The position numbers and the translations under genes are program-made. Below, in pieces: positions 18,294-27,315 of a stretch of DNA of 64,000 nt. How positions within the stretch are numbered: the stretch's first letter is position 1; each line of letters starts with the position of its first letter. The notes below the pieces were generated by a model that had not been told where the DNA came from, made no database searches, and saw only the letters and a list, made by a program, of their open reading frames with translations. Origin of the DNA: Billgrantia sulfidoxydans (GTDB lineage Bacteria; Pseudomonadota; Gammaproteobacteria; Pseudomonadales; Halomonadaceae); NCBI RefSeq assembly GCF_017868775.1, contig NZ_CP053381.1, positions 4,030,001 through 4,094,000 of the forward strand. The letters are read 5' to 3'.

Positions 18294-19502
18294 TCACGGC
18301 TTCTCCTCGGCGGCAGCCGCCGCCCGCCGTACCGGCAACGCCAGGGGCCGGTGCAGCACCAGGTAGGCCGCGCCGCCGATCGCCACGCCCCAGAAGGCCG
18401 AGCCCAGGCCGAACAGGCTCATGCCCGAGGCGGTGGCCAGGAAGGTGATGATCGAGGCCTCGAGATGCTCCTTCTCGGCGGCCGCCGCGCTGAGGTTGCC
18501 GGCGATGGCGCCGATCAGCGCCAGCCCCGCCAGCAGGGCGACGAAGGTCACCGGCAGCGAGGTGAACAGCAGCACGATGCTGCCCGAGAACAGCGCGCCG
18601 AGCAGGTAGAAGAGACCATTGGCCACGCCGGCCACGTAGCGTTTGCCGGGGTCGGGGTGGGCCGCCTTGCCGGTGCACAGCGCCGCGGTGATGGCTGCCA
18701 CCACGGTGGTGATGCCGCCGAACAGCGCCATCGGCAGCGACACCAGGCTCGTCACGGTGAGGATCGGCCGGGCCTGGGTGTCGTAGCCGGCGCCGCGCAG
18801 GATCGCCATGCCCGGCAGGAACTGGCCGGTAAGGCTGACCAGCGCCAGCGGCAGGGCCAGGCTCAGGGTCGCGCCCAGCGTCCACTCGGGGCGAATCGGC
18901 TCGGGCGACGCCAGCCGCCACGAGACACCCGCCAGGCTGGCGCCCTCCAGCCCCACCGCCAGCACGATCCCGACCAGCAGCAACAGCACCAGAAAGTAGC
19001 GCGGGAAGAGCCGCTTGAACCCCAGGTAGGCGGCGAGCATGCCCAGCGCCAGCAGCGGTGCCTCCTCCAGCGAGGTGAACACGCCGACGCCGAACTGGAA
19101 CAGGATGCCGGCCATCATCGCCGCGGCGATGCCGGGCGGGATCAGCGCGACGATGCGGTCGAAGGCGCCGCTCACGCCGACCACGAAGACGATCAGCGCC
19201 GCGGTGAGATAAGCGCCCACGGCCTCGTTCAGCGACAGCTCGGGAAACAGCGTGACCAGCAGCGCCGTGCCCGGCGCCGACCAGGCGGTAACCACCGGCA
19301 CCCTGAGCCACAGGCTCAGGCCGATGCCCGACACCGCGGCGCCGATGGAGATCGCCCACACCCAGGAACTCATCATCTGGGGGGAGATATCCGCGCTCTG
19401 GGCGGCCTGGAAGAAGATCGCCAGCGGGCCGGCGTAGGAGATCAGCACCGCCACGAAGCCGGCCGTCACGGCCGACAGCGACCAGTCCTGGCGCAATGAC
19501 AT
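18294..19502 (-). CDS. benE: BenE-family benzoate transporter, first copy
   Basis: A 402-residue inner-membrane permease with about 12 membrane segments and BenE features (WSAPGTALLVTLFPELS and GQFLPGMAILRGAGYDTQARP). BenE proteins are proton symporters for benzoate. It is last in the minus-strand ben series, 100 bases after a terminator that follows the other benE copy, so it probably has its own promoter or depends on read-through. Confidence 0.9.
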   Translation of the reverse strand: MSLRQDWSLSAVTAGFVAVLISYAGPLAIFFQAAQSADISPQMMSSWVWAISIGAAVSGIGLSLWLRVPVVTAWSAPGTALLVTLFPELSLNEAVGAYLTAALIVFVVGVSGAFDRIVALIPPGIAAAMMAGILFQFGVGVFTSLEEAPLLALGMLAAYLGFKRLFPRYFLVLLLLVGIVLAVGLEGASLAGVSWRLASPEPIRPEWTLGATLSLALPLALVSLTGQFLPGMAILRGAGYDTQARPILTVTSLVSLPMALFGGITTVVAAITAALCTGKAAHPDPGKRYVAGVANGLFYLLGALFSGSIVLLFTSLPVTFVALLAGLALIGAIAGNLSAAAAEKEHLEASIITFLATASGMSLFGLGSAFWGVAIGGAAYLVLHRPLALPVRRAAAAAEEKP

Positions 19503-19542
19503 GTTTCACCTCGCATGGCAGAAAGAGGGGATTTCGAACGGA

Positions 19543-19578
19543 TAAAAAAGGCCCGTAGCGAGGGATCGACCACGGGCC
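19543..19578 (-). terminator. Rho-independent terminator after the second benE
   Basis: On the minus strand GGCCCGT and ACGGGCC form a seven-base stem with a 15-base loop, followed by six T. It lies 24 bases beyond the stop at 19603 and closes the cat-ben transcript before the other benE. Confidence 0.85.
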
Positions 19579-19602
19579 AACGGAGGAAGGTCTGACCGCC
19601 CG

Positions 19603-20856
19603 CTAGCGCGCCGTGGCGGTCTCCCCCTGCGAGCCGCGAGACTCGCGGGAGAAGTCGAAGTCGCGGAACTCCACCAGCATGGAGAGGCCCGCCCCCAGCA
19701 CCAGCGCCCAGAAGGAGGAGCCGATGCCAAGGATCTGGATCCCCGAGACGGCGATCAGGAAGGAGAACATCGCCCCCACCTCATGCTTGCCGGAGAAGGT
19801 CATGTGCATGGCCGAGCTGATCACCCGCAGCAGCGCCAGCCCGGCGACGATGGCGATGAAGTAGCTCGGCATCGCCTCGATCAGGCTGAACACGAAGCCG
19901 TAGAAGGGCGCCGCCGTGACGAAGATGATGCCGACGATCACCGCCGCCACCCAGCGCTTGTCGTGGCTGCCGGCCTCGGGGCCCGAGCAGATCCCGGTCA
20001 TCGGCGCGGCGATGCAGGTGCTGTGCAGGTTGAAGAAGGCCGAGACCATGGTACCGAAGCCCCCCAGCGCGGTGATCGCATTGGCCGGCGCGCTCTTGTA
20101 GCCCATGCCCTTGACCAGCCCCACCCCGGCAGGCGTCTCCATGCCGACCAGGATCAGCGCCAGCGGCAGGCCGTAGGCCAGGAAGGCCTCCAGGGTGAAG
20201 GCCGGCATGATGAACTCGGGCAGCTTGAAGGAGAACGTCACGCTCGAGAAATCGGCGCCGGAGAGGGCCATGTAGCCGACGCCCACCAGCAGCGTGACCA
20301 CCAGCGGCGGCACCCGGCGCAGGTAGCGCGCGGCGAAGAAGAAGGAGAGGATCATGATCGTCGCCGGCACCAAGGCATTCTGCAGCGGCATCACCATGTT
20401 GGTGCCGAACTTGAGCAGGATGCCCGCCACCATGCCCATGACGATGGGCATCGGAATCAAGCGCATGACCAGGCTCATCCACCCCGCCAGCCCCACCACC
20501 AGCGCAATGGCGCCCGCGATCAGCGTGGCGCCCAGCGCCTCGTTGAGGCCCACCAGGGGAATGACGGCGGCGAACAGCAGCGCGCCGGGGATGGAATTGG
20601 CCATCGGCAGCGGCAGCCGGTAGTAGGCCGGCAGGAACAGCCCGAACAGGCCGTTGATCATCAGGTAGCTGATCACCCACAGCAGGGTGAACTCCTGGGG
20701 GAGCCCCGCCGCGGTGCCGGCGCTGATGTGGATGACGCCGGCGCTGAGGCCGAAGATCCCGGCCACCACGCCGGCACTCAGGTTGTCGGCGTTGAGGTCA
20801 CGGAGGAAGTCGCGTGGCGCCGTGGCGAGTCCGGCGCCCTTCTCGATATGTTTCAC
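19603..20856 (-). CDS. benE: BenE-family benzoate transporter, second copy
   Basis: A 417-residue permease of the same family as its downstream neighbour but clearly diverged. Family features are YRLPLPMANSIPGALLF, a GMETPAGVGLVKGMGYK stretch and STCIAAPMTGICSGPEA. About 12 membrane segments are visible. It lies 69 bases after benD on the same strand and ahead of a terminator, so it is the last gene of the main ben transcript and imports benzoate for BenABCD. Confidence 0.9.
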   Translation of the reverse strand: MKHIEKGAGLATAPRDFLRDLNADNLSAGVVAGIFGLSAGVIHISAGTAAGLPQEFTLLWVISYLMINGLFGLFLPAYYRLPLPMANSIPGALLFAAVIPLVGLNEALGATLIAGAIALVVGLAGWMSLVMRLIPMPIVMGMVAGILLKFGTNMVMPLQNALVPATIMILSFFFAARYLRRVPPLVVTLLVGVGYMALSGADFSSVTFSFKLPEFIMPAFTLEAFLAYGLPLALILVGMETPAGVGLVKGMGYKSAPANAITALGGFGTMVSAFFNLHSTCIAAPMTGICSGPEAGSHDKRWVAAVIVGIIFVTAAPFYGFVFSLIEAMPSYFIAIVAGLALLRVISSAMHMTFSGKHEVGAMFSFLIAVSGIQILGIGSSFWALVLGAGLSMLVEFRDFDFSRESRGSQGETATAR

Positions 20857-20925
20857 GTTGTGCTCCAGGGGTTTTTTTATGATTGAAGTGTTGGTGCGAG
20901 TAGTGAACGTGTCGCGTGCGGCCGG

Positions 20926-21708
20926 TCAGCCGCTGTCACCTCCCGCCACCGGCACCACGCTGCCGGTGATGTAGCTGGCGTCGCGGGAGGCCAGGAACAG
21001 GATCGGGGCCGCCATCTCGTCCAGGGTGCCGTAGCGCCCCATCAGACAGCTGTTCTTGGTCTGGTCGATGTGGGCCTGGAACCAGGCTTGCTCCTGCTCG
21101 TTGCGTGGCTCGGGAGTACCGCGCGAGATCCGCCGGGGTGGCGCCTCGGTCCCGCCGGGGGCAGTGGCCACCACGCGAATGCCATGCTCGGCATATTCGA
21201 AGGCCAGGGAAGCGGTCAAGGCGTTGACGCCCCCCTTGGCCGCCGAGTAAGGAATCCGGTGGATACCGCGAGTCGCCGCTGACGACACGTTGACGATGAC
21301 GCCGCCACCCTGCTCCACCATGGGGGGCAGCGCCGCACGACAGCACCACAGGGTGGGCATCAGCGAGCGGGTAATCTCGGCCGAGATCTGGCTTTCGGTG
21401 AACTCGGTGAAGGGTTTGAAGTTGATCGCTCCCCCCACGTTGTTGATCAGGATGTCGAGACATCCGTAGTGCTCGACGGTCCTACGCATCACTTCCTCGG
21501 CACCCTGCCAGGTCTCCAGGTCGGCCTGCAGCGCAATGGCCTCGACGCACTGCTCGCACAGTCCCGCCACCACTTCATGGATAAGGTCGGAACGATCCAC
21601 CAGCGCCAGCCGGGCGCCCTCGGCCCCGGCGCGCTCGGCGACGCGCCGGCCGATACCCTGGGCGGCGCCGGTGATCACCATCGTCTGGTCCTGGAATCGG
21701 GCGCTCAT
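20926..21708 (-). CDS. benD: Benzoate diol dehydrogenase (1,6-dihydroxycyclohexa-2,4-diene-1-carboxylate dehydrogenase)
   Basis: A 260-residue SDR that oxidises and decarboxylates the benzoate cis-diol to catechol with NAD. The Rossmann motif is TGAAQGIG (residues 13-20), NNVGG is at 89-93, and the active site is Ser142, Tyr154 and Lys158. The start at 21708 overlaps the end of benC by four bases. Confidence 0.95.
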   Translation of the reverse strand: MSARFQDQTMVITGAAQGIGRRVAERAGAEGARLALVDRSDLIHEVVAGLCEQCVEAIALQADLETWQGAEEVMRRTVEHYGCLDILINNVGGAINFKPFTEFTESQISAEITRSLMPTLWCCRAALPPMVEQGGGVIVNVSSAATRGIHRIPYSAAKGGVNALTASLAFEYAEHGIRVVATAPGGTEAPPRRISRGTPEPRNEQEQAWFQAHIDQTKNSCLMGRYGTLDEMAAPILFLASRDASYITGSVVPVAGGDSG

Positions 21709-22748
21709 GCCACCGCCTCCTTCTTCGCCTCTTCTGGCGCCAGGCTCGGGGTGAACTTCTCGTAGTGGAAGCTGGCCGGCGAGATGCCCTGCTCGCGGAA
21801 GTGGGTGAGTACCGCATCGACCATCGGCGGCGGCCCGCACAGGTAGACGTCGACCTCGCCGTCGTGGAGCAGCTCGGGGGCCATGTGGTGGGTCACGTAG
21901 CCCTTGCGAGGGTGCTCGCTGGCCGCGTCGGCCACCACCGTGGTGTAGGCGAAGTCGGGCAGCGCCTCGACGAAGGCGTCGAGCTCGTCGAGCTTGACCA
22001 GGTGGTCGTCGACGTTCACGCCGTAGAGCAGGCGCACCGGCTGGTCGCAGCCGCGCGCCTGCAACTGGCGCAGCATGGAGAGGAACGGCGCCAGCCCGGT
22101 GCCGCCGGCCAGCATCAGCACGGGGCGCTCGACCTCGCGCAGGTAGAAGCTGCCCATCGGCCCGGTCAGGGTCAGGTCGTCCTCGGGCTTGGCCGCCCCG
22201 GTCAGGTAGCCGCTCATCAGGCCATTCGGCACGTTGCGGATGAGGAAGCTGGCGCGGCGCTCGCCGGGCAGCGAGCTGAACGAGTAGGAGCGGGTCTCGT
22301 CGCTGCCCGGCACCTGGATGTTGACGTACTGCCCCGGCAGGAAAGTGAGCCCCTCGCCTTCGTCGAGATCGACAACGAGCTCGAAGCTGTCCTCGGAGAG
22401 GCGCTCGACTTCGGCGACCCGGCCGGGGAACTCGCCGACGCCGGTCTTGCACAGGGTCGAGGCTACCGGCACCTGCACCACGCAGTCCGACGACGGCACC
22501 ATCTGGCAGGTCAGCACCTTGCCTTCGGCGGCCTCCTCGTCGGAGAGCGCCTCGTCGAGGTACTCGTCGCCCAGGTCGAACGCACCCTGCTCGCAGGTGC
22601 CCTTGCAGGTGCCGCAGACACCGTCGGAGCAGTCCATCGGCAGATTGACCTTGTGGCGATAGGCGGCGTCGAGCACCGTCTCGCCTTCCTTGCAGCTGAT
22701 GAAGCGGGTCACGCCGTCTTCGAAGTTGAGGGCTATGGTGTAGCTCAT
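21705..22748 (-). CDS. benC: Benzoate 1,2-dioxygenase reductase
   Basis: A 347-residue iron-sulfur flavoprotein that passes electrons from NADH to the BenAB oxygenase. A plant-type [2Fe-2S] domain comes first (Cys40, Cys45, Cys48 and Cys81), then an FAD domain (RSYSFSS) and an NAD domain (AGGTGLAPFLSML, YLCGPPPMVDAV). Domain order is the standard one for BenC. It is coupled to benD by an ATGA overlap. Confidence 0.96.
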   Translation of the reverse strand: MSYTIALNFEDGVTRFISCKEGETVLDAAYRHKVNLPMDCSDGVCGTCKGTCEQGAFDLGDEYLDEALSDEEAAEGKVLTCQMVPSSDCVVQVPVASTLCKTGVGEFPGRVAEVERLSEDSFELVVDLDEGEGLTFLPGQYVNIQVPGSDETRSYSFSSLPGERRASFLIRNVPNGLMSGYLTGAAKPEDDLTLTGPMGSFYLREVERPVLMLAGGTGLAPFLSMLRQLQARGCDQPVRLLYGVNVDDHLVKLDELDAFVEALPDFAYTTVVADAASEHPRKGYVTHHMAPELLHDGEVDVYLCGPPPMVDAVLTHFREQGISPASFHYEKFTPSLAPEEAKKEAVA

Positions 22749-22779
22749 GCTCGTCTCCTCCCACCGGGATCGCGGTCGC

Positions 22780-23265
22780 TCAGACGTGGTAGACGTCGAT
22801 GACCTGGTGGATGTAGTCGTTGTTCAGCACCACCTTCTTGTAGGTGATCAGCGGCGCGTCGCCGGACACGTCCAGGGTGTAGAACGACGTGCCGAAGTAG
22901 GCGTTGGTCTGCTGGTAGCGGTGGCTCAGGGTGTGCCAGTTGAAGCGCAGCTCGACCGTGTCGCCCTCCTGCGAGAGCACCTCCAGGTTGGAGACCTGGT
23001 GGGTGGTGCGCGGCTCGGGGATGCTGGTCGCCCCGGAGCGCTCGGTCTTGATGCGGTAGACGCGGTCCTCGAGCCCCTCGCGGTTGGGGTAGTAGATCAG
23101 CGAGATCTCGCTCTGCGGGTCCTCGGTCAGCCGGTCGTCGTCGTCCCAGGCCGGCATCCAGAACACCGCGTCCTTGTGGTAGCAGGTCAGCCACTCGTCC
23201 CACTGGCGGTCGTCGAGCAGCCGGGCCTCGCGATAGACAAAGGCCTGAATATCGAGATAAGTCAT
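22780..23265 (-). CDS. benB: Benzoate 1,2-dioxygenase beta subunit
   Basis: A 161-residue small subunit of the Rieske dioxygenase with the cystatin-like fold of its family. Recognisable parts are FVYREARLLDDRQWDEWL near residue 9 and YYPNREGLEDRVYRI. It is structural and supports BenA. It is 14 bases from benA and 31 from benC. Confidence 0.96.
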   Translation of the reverse strand: MTYLDIQAFVYREARLLDDRQWDEWLTCYHKDAVFWMPAWDDDDRLTEDPQSEISLIYYPNREGLEDRVYRIKTERSGATSIPEPRTTHQVSNLEVLSQEGDTVELRFNWHTLSHRYQQTNAYFGTSFYTLDVSGDAPLITYKKVVLNNDYIHQVIDVYHV

Positions 23266-23279
23266 GACGGTGCCCTCCC

Positions 23280-24647
23280 TCAGGCCGACGCGGTGGCAAT
23301 GAACTGGCTGCGCTCTTTCTCGATGGCGCGCAGCATCTCCTCGACCCAGTGCTTGTGATGCATCACGTAGAGACCCTCGTCCTCGGGCGAGGCGCCGCTG
23401 AGCAGCGGCTTCATGTCGATGGCGCGGGCGTTGTCGTCAGCGCCCTCGATCCACTGCCTGGCACCGCGGGAGAGATCGTTCCACTCGGCGTCGAGGCCGG
23501 CGTAGCCGTTCTGGCAGGCGCGGAACTCCTCCAGGTCGTCCGGCGTGCCCATGCCGCTGACGTTGAAGAAGTCCTCATACTGGCGGATGCGCAGGGCGCG
23601 GTTCTCGGCCGATTCGCCCTTGGGCGCGAAGCAGTAGATGGTGACCTCGCTCTTGTCCACGGCGATGGGCCGGATCACGCGGATCTGGGTGGAGAATTGG
23701 TCCATCAGGTAGACGTTGGGGTAGAGGCAGAGATTGCGGGTCTGGTTGACGATGGAATCGGCGCGCGCCTCGCCGAGCTCCTGCTCGATGCGCTCGCGCT
23801 GGGAGTAGACCGGGCGCACCTCGGGGTTGAGCAGGCGCGTCCACAGCATCATGTGGCCGTTCTCATAGGAGTAGAAGCCGCCCATGCTCTTCGACCAGCC
23901 GTTGGCGTCCACCGCCTTGGTGCCGCCAGCATCGTAGTTGCGCCGCTCCATGGTCGAGGCGTAGTTCCAGTGCACGGTGCTGACGTGGTAGCCGTCGGCC
24001 CCGTTCTCGGCGCCCAGCTTCCAGTTACCGTTGAAGGTGTAGGAGGAGGTGCCGCGCAGGATCTCGATGCCCTCCGGCGCCTGGTCGACGATGTTGTCGA
24101 TGATCTTGGTGGTCTCGCCGAGGTACTCGGTGAGCGGGGCGACGTCGGCACTCAGGCTGCCGAACAGGAAGCCGCGATAGCTCTCGAAGCGCGCCACGCG
24201 CTTGAGGTCATGGGAGCCTTCCTGCTTGAAGCCCTCGGGGTAGGCGCCGGTCTTCTCGTTCTTGGCCTTGAGCAGCTTGCCGTCGTTCTTGAACGACCAG
24301 CCGTGGAACGGGCAGGTGAAAGTGCCCTTGTTGCCACGCTTCTTGCGGCACAGGGTGGCGCCGCGGTGGGCGCAGGCGTTGATCAGCGCGTGCAGCTCGC
24401 CCTGCTTGTCGCGGGTGATGATTACCGGCTGGCGGCCCATGGTGACGGTCATGTAGTCGCCCGGCTCGGCGATCTGGCTCTCGTGGGCCAGGAACAGCCA
24501 GTTGCCTTCGAAGATGTGCTTCATCTCCAGCTCGAAGAAGGCCGGGTCGGTGAACATGCTGCGGTGGCAGCGGAAGATGCCGTTCTCGGGGTCGTCGACG
24601 ACGGCGCCGCGGACGCGTTTCTCGAGACGATCAAGCTGTGCGGTCAT
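23280..24647 (-). CDS. benA: Benzoate 1,2-dioxygenase alpha subunit
   Basis: A 455-residue catalytic subunit that adds O2 to benzoate to form the cis-1,2-diol. The Rieske cluster ligands are Cys92, His94, Cys112 and His115. The mononuclear iron site lies near [14 protein letters not shown] (about residues 215-228). Length and order benABCD match known operons. A strong hairpin separates it from catA upstream. Confidence 0.97.
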   Translation of the reverse strand: MTAQLDRLEKRVRGAVVDDPENGIFRCHRSMFTDPAFFELEMKHIFEGNWLFLAHESQIAEPGDYMTVTMGRQPVIITRDKQGELHALINACAHRGATLCRKKRGNKGTFTCPFHGWSFKNDGKLLKAKNEKTGAYPEGFKQEGSHDLKRVARFESYRGFLFGSLSADVAPLTEYLGETTKIIDNIVDQAPEGIEILRGTSSYTFNGNWKLGAENGADGYHVSTVHWNYASTMERRNYDAGGTKAVDANGWSKSMGGFYSYENGHMMLWTRLLNPEVRPVYSQRERIEQELGEARADSIVNQTRNLCLYPNVYLMDQFSTQIRVIRPIAVDKSEVTIYCFAPKGESAENRALRIRQYEDFFNVSGMGTPDDLEEFRACQNGYAGLDAEWNDLSRGARQWIEGADDNARAIDMKPLLSGASPEDEGLYVMHHKHWVEEMLRAIEKERSQFIATASA

Positions 24648-24683
24648 GGCTCCAACTCCTCGTTGCTCTTGTCAGGTCGTGAG

Positions 24684-24720
24684 GCTCCCCTACCCACCGG
24701 CCCGGGGCCGGCGGGGGAGC
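24684..24720 (-). other. Strong hairpin between catA and benA
   Basis: Outer arms GCTCCCC / GGGGAGC enclose an inner GC-rich stem centred on CCCCGGG in the 110-base gap. No T-run follows, so it more likely protects the cat mRNA or attenuates transcription into benABCD than terminates it. Confidence 0.6.
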
Positions 24721-24757
24721 GCTGCATATTGGGATGGGGTCGGGACGCGGCGGGCGC

Positions 24758-25732
24758 TCAGACCTCGGCGGTGCCGGCCAGTTGGCTGGCCTGATCCTCG
24801 GCGTCTTCCAGGGCCCGCGGGCGCTTGTGGCGAACCTGCAGCTCGGGGGCCTCGGTGCGCGCCAGCTCGACATCGAAGACCACCTCGGAGAACGGGCCGT
24901 CCAGTTCGCGCCGGGCGATCTCGGCCGGGTCCTCGATGCGGTTCGCCGGAACGACCAGCTCCTCACGGGTGGCGAAGGCGAAGTCGTCGAAGGTGTAGGG
25001 GTCGCCGGCCAGGTTGATCTGGGTGGTCAGGTGGCGATGCCCCGGCGCGGAAATGAAGAAGTGGATGTGCGCCGGACGCTGGCCGTGGCGGCCCAGGGCC
25101 TTGAGCACCTGGTCGGTGGGAGCGCCTTCCGGCACGCCGTAGCCGGAGGGGATGATGCTGCGCGCGGTATAGCGGCCCTGCGCATCGGTGACGATGGTGC
25201 GGCGCAGGTTGTATTCGCTCTGGGTCTTGTCGAAGAAGGAGTAGCCGCCCTTGGGGTCGGCGTGCCAGATCTCGACCTTGGCGCCGGCCACCGGCTTGCC
25301 GTCGACGTCACGCACCTGACCGGTCAGCCACATGGTTTCACCGTCCGGGTCCTGGCCGTCGTCCATGCGCGCGAAGCCCTCGGCCTCGGGGGCACCGGCG
25401 ACATAGAGCGGGCCCTCGATGGTGCGCGGCGTACCGCCGTTGCGCTTGGCCTCGGCGTCGATGGCGTCCTGGCGCATGTCGAGGTAGTGGTCGAAGCCGA
25501 GCCCCGGCGAGAGCAGGCCGAACTGGGTCTGGCCGCCCAGCGCATTGAGCAGGCTGATGGTCGACCAGTACTCCTCCGGGGTGACGTCGAAGTCGTCGAT
25601 CAGCCGGTACAGGTCGGAGAGCAGGCGATGCATGATCTGCTTGGCGCGGTGGCTGCCGCCCTGCTCGTCGAAGCCGGAGACGGCCTTCAGGAAGTTCTGC
25701 ACCTCGGGGGTATCGAAGATCTTCACGGTCAT
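24758..25732 (-). CDS. catA: Catechol 1,2-dioxygenase
   Basis: A 324-residue intradiol dioxygenase cleaving catechol to cis,cis-muconate. The Fe(III) ligands are Tyr164, Tyr198, His222 and His224 (RPAHIHFF). The N-terminal 100 residues are the helical dimerisation and lipid-binding domain typical of CatA. The product is slightly longer than common 300-311-residue CatA because of a charged C-terminal tail. It lies between catC and benA on one strand, joining the ben and cat pathways in a single unit. Confidence 0.96.
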   Translation of the reverse strand: MTVKIFDTPEVQNFLKAVSGFDEQGGSHRAKQIMHRLLSDLYRLIDDFDVTPEEYWSTISLLNALGGQTQFGLLSPGLGFDHYLDMRQDAIDAEAKRNGGTPRTIEGPLYVAGAPEAEGFARMDDGQDPDGETMWLTGQVRDVDGKPVAGAKVEIWHADPKGGYSFFDKTQSEYNLRRTIVTDAQGRYTARSIIPSGYGVPEGAPTDQVLKALGRHGQRPAHIHFFISAPGHRHLTTQINLAGDPYTFDDFAFATREELVVPANRIEDPAEIARRELDGPFSEVVFDVELARTEAPELQVRHKRPRALEDAEDQASQLAGTAEV

Positions 25733-25788
25733 GGGTCATTCCTCGTTGTCGTTGGTTGCCCTACGGGGCTGGCGTGATGCGTCGTGGC

Positions 25789-26079
25789 TCAGCTGTCGTC
25801 GTCGCGGATGGAGGACGGATGGCGGCACAGCGGCTTGACGCCGATCTCCATCCACGGGAAGAGCGGCAGGCCCGCGACGATCTCCTGCAGCTCGGCGTTG
25901 TCGCGCACGTCGAAGATGCTGACGTTGGCGTAGCTGCCGGCGACCCGCCACAGGTGGCGCCACTTGCCGGCGTGCTGAAGCTCCTGGGCGTACGCCTTCT
26001 CGCGCGCCTTGATCGCGGCGGCCTCTTCGGCCGGCATCGACGGCGGCAGCTTGACGGTCATTTCCACCTGGAAAAGCAT
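25789..26079 (-). CDS. catC: Muconolactone delta-isomerase
   Basis: A 96-residue protein matching the family closely (MLFQVEMTVKLPPSMPAEEA at the start, WRVAGSYANVSIFDV in the middle). It converts muconolactone to beta-ketoadipate enol-lactone. It lies 15 bases after catB and 56 bases before catA. Confidence 0.96.
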   Translation of the reverse strand: MLFQVEMTVKLPPSMPAEEAAAIKAREKAYAQELQHAGKWRHLWRVAGSYANVSIFDVRDNAELQEIVAGLPLFPWMEIGVKPLCRHPSSIRDDDS

Positions 26080-26094
26080 GCGTGAGTCCTCCGG

Positions 26095-27213
26095 TTACTT
26101 GCGGGTGAAATGGGCGAGCTTGTCCTCATCCAGGGCGATGCCCAGCCCCGGCCCTTTCGGCAGCTCCACGCCGAACTCGCCGTAGGCGAGCGGCTCGGCG
26201 ACGATGTCGTCCCTGAGCAGCAGCGGACCGAACATCTCGCTGCCCCAGGCCAGCTCGGGCAGCGTCGCCCAGGCGTGCAGCGAGGCGGCGGTGCCGATGG
26301 TGCCCTCGAGCAGGGTGCCGCCGTAGAGGCCGATGCCGGCCGCCTGGGCGACCTGGGCCAGCGCCAGGGCGCCGCGCGGGCCGCCGGCCTTGGCGATCTT
26401 CAGCGCATAGGCGCCATTGAAGCCGGCCGCGGCCAGGGCGAAGCCGTCGTGAGCGTCGGCCACCGCCTCGTCGGCCAGCATCGGCACCTCGAAGCGGTTG
26501 GCCAGGCGCACCAGGCCGGCATGCTCGCGGGCGGGAATCGGCTGCTCGATCAGGTCGATGCCGGCGGCCTGCAGCGCGGCGATGCCGCGCACGGCGGTGC
26601 TCTCGTCCCAGGCCTGGTTGACGTCGACCCTGACGCTTGCCCGCTCGCCCAGCGCCTCCTTGATCGCGGCCACGTGGCGCACGTCGTCGTCCACGGCGTT
26701 GGCGCCAATCTTGAGCTTGAAGTCGCAATGGCGGCGCTGCTCCAGGCGCTGGAAGGCCTCGTCGATGTCGCGGGCGGTATCGCCGCTGGCCAGGGTCCAC
26801 AGCACCGGCAGGTGGTCGTGGCGCGCGCCGCCGAGCAGCTCGGCCACGGGCAGGCCCAGGCGCTTGCCCTGGGCGTCGAGCAGCGCGGTTTCCAGCGCCG
26901 ACTTGGCGATGGCGTTGCCGCGGGCATGGCGGTCGAGGCGAGCCCGCAGCGCGGCGACGGCGCCCGCCGGCTGGCCGATCAGCAGCGGCGCCAGGTAGGC
27001 GTCGATGTTGCGCTTGATGCTCTCGGGGCTCTCGGGGCCGTAGGCGAGCCCGCCGATGGTGGTGCCCTCGCCCAGCCCCTCGATGCCGTCGGAGTCGCGC
27101 AGACGCACGATGACCAGCGTCTGGCAGGCCATGGTGGTCATGGAGAGCTTGTGGGGGCGGATGGTCGGCAGGTCGACCAGCAGCGTTTCGATGGACTCGA
27201 TGACAGATGACAT
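26095..27213 (-). CDS. catB: Muconate cycloisomerase
   Basis: A 372-residue enolase-superfamily enzyme converting cis,cis-muconate to muconolactone. The catalytic Lys pair is in DFKLKIG (about residues 166-171). Metal ligands fall in RVDVNQAWDE, LIEQPIP and MLADEAV. I start at the ATG at 27213; a longer frame upstream would run into the catR control region. It is first in the cat-ben transcript, divergent from catR. Confidence 0.95.
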   Translation of the reverse strand: MSSVIESIETLLVDLPTIRPHKLSMTTMACQTLVIVRLRDSDGIEGLGEGTTIGGLAYGPESPESIKRNIDAYLAPLLIGQPAGAVAALRARLDRHARGNAIAKSALETALLDAQGKRLGLPVAELLGGARHDHLPVLWTLASGDTARDIDEAFQRLEQRRHCDFKLKIGANAVDDDVRHVAAIKEALGERASVRVDVNQAWDESTAVRGIAALQAAGIDLIEQPIPAREHAGLVRLANRFEVPMLADEAVADAHDGFALAAAGFNGAYALKIAKAGGPRGALALAQVAQAAGIGLYGGTLLEGTIGTAASLHAWATLPELAWGSEMFGPLLLRDDIVAEPLAYGEFGVELPKGPGLGIALDEDKLAHFTRK

Positions 27214-27239
27214 GCGCACTCCGGCGGTTCGGTGTTTCG

Positions 27240-27314
27240 ATACCATGGCAGTCTGCTTGCCCCGGCGCGGCCGAACCAATATCGTTTAGGTCGTCAGCCA
27301 TACCCTGGAGGTAT
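27240..27314. promoter_or_regulatory. Two CatR/BenM-type operator sites
   Basis: ATAC-N7-GTAT, the classical CatM/BenM recognition pattern with a T-N11-A core, is at 27300-27314 and overlaps the catR ribosome-binding sequence, which suggests autorepression. A near copy, ATAC-N7-GTCT, is at 27240-27254, close to the catB start. Their centres are 60 bases apart. Confidence 0.65.
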
Positions 27315-27315
27315 C

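Noticed and set aside
21709..22764. Upstream part of the 612-codon frame containing benD
   Set aside because: Only the last 260 codons are the SDR; the earlier part is the shadow of benC, and benD has its own start at 21708.
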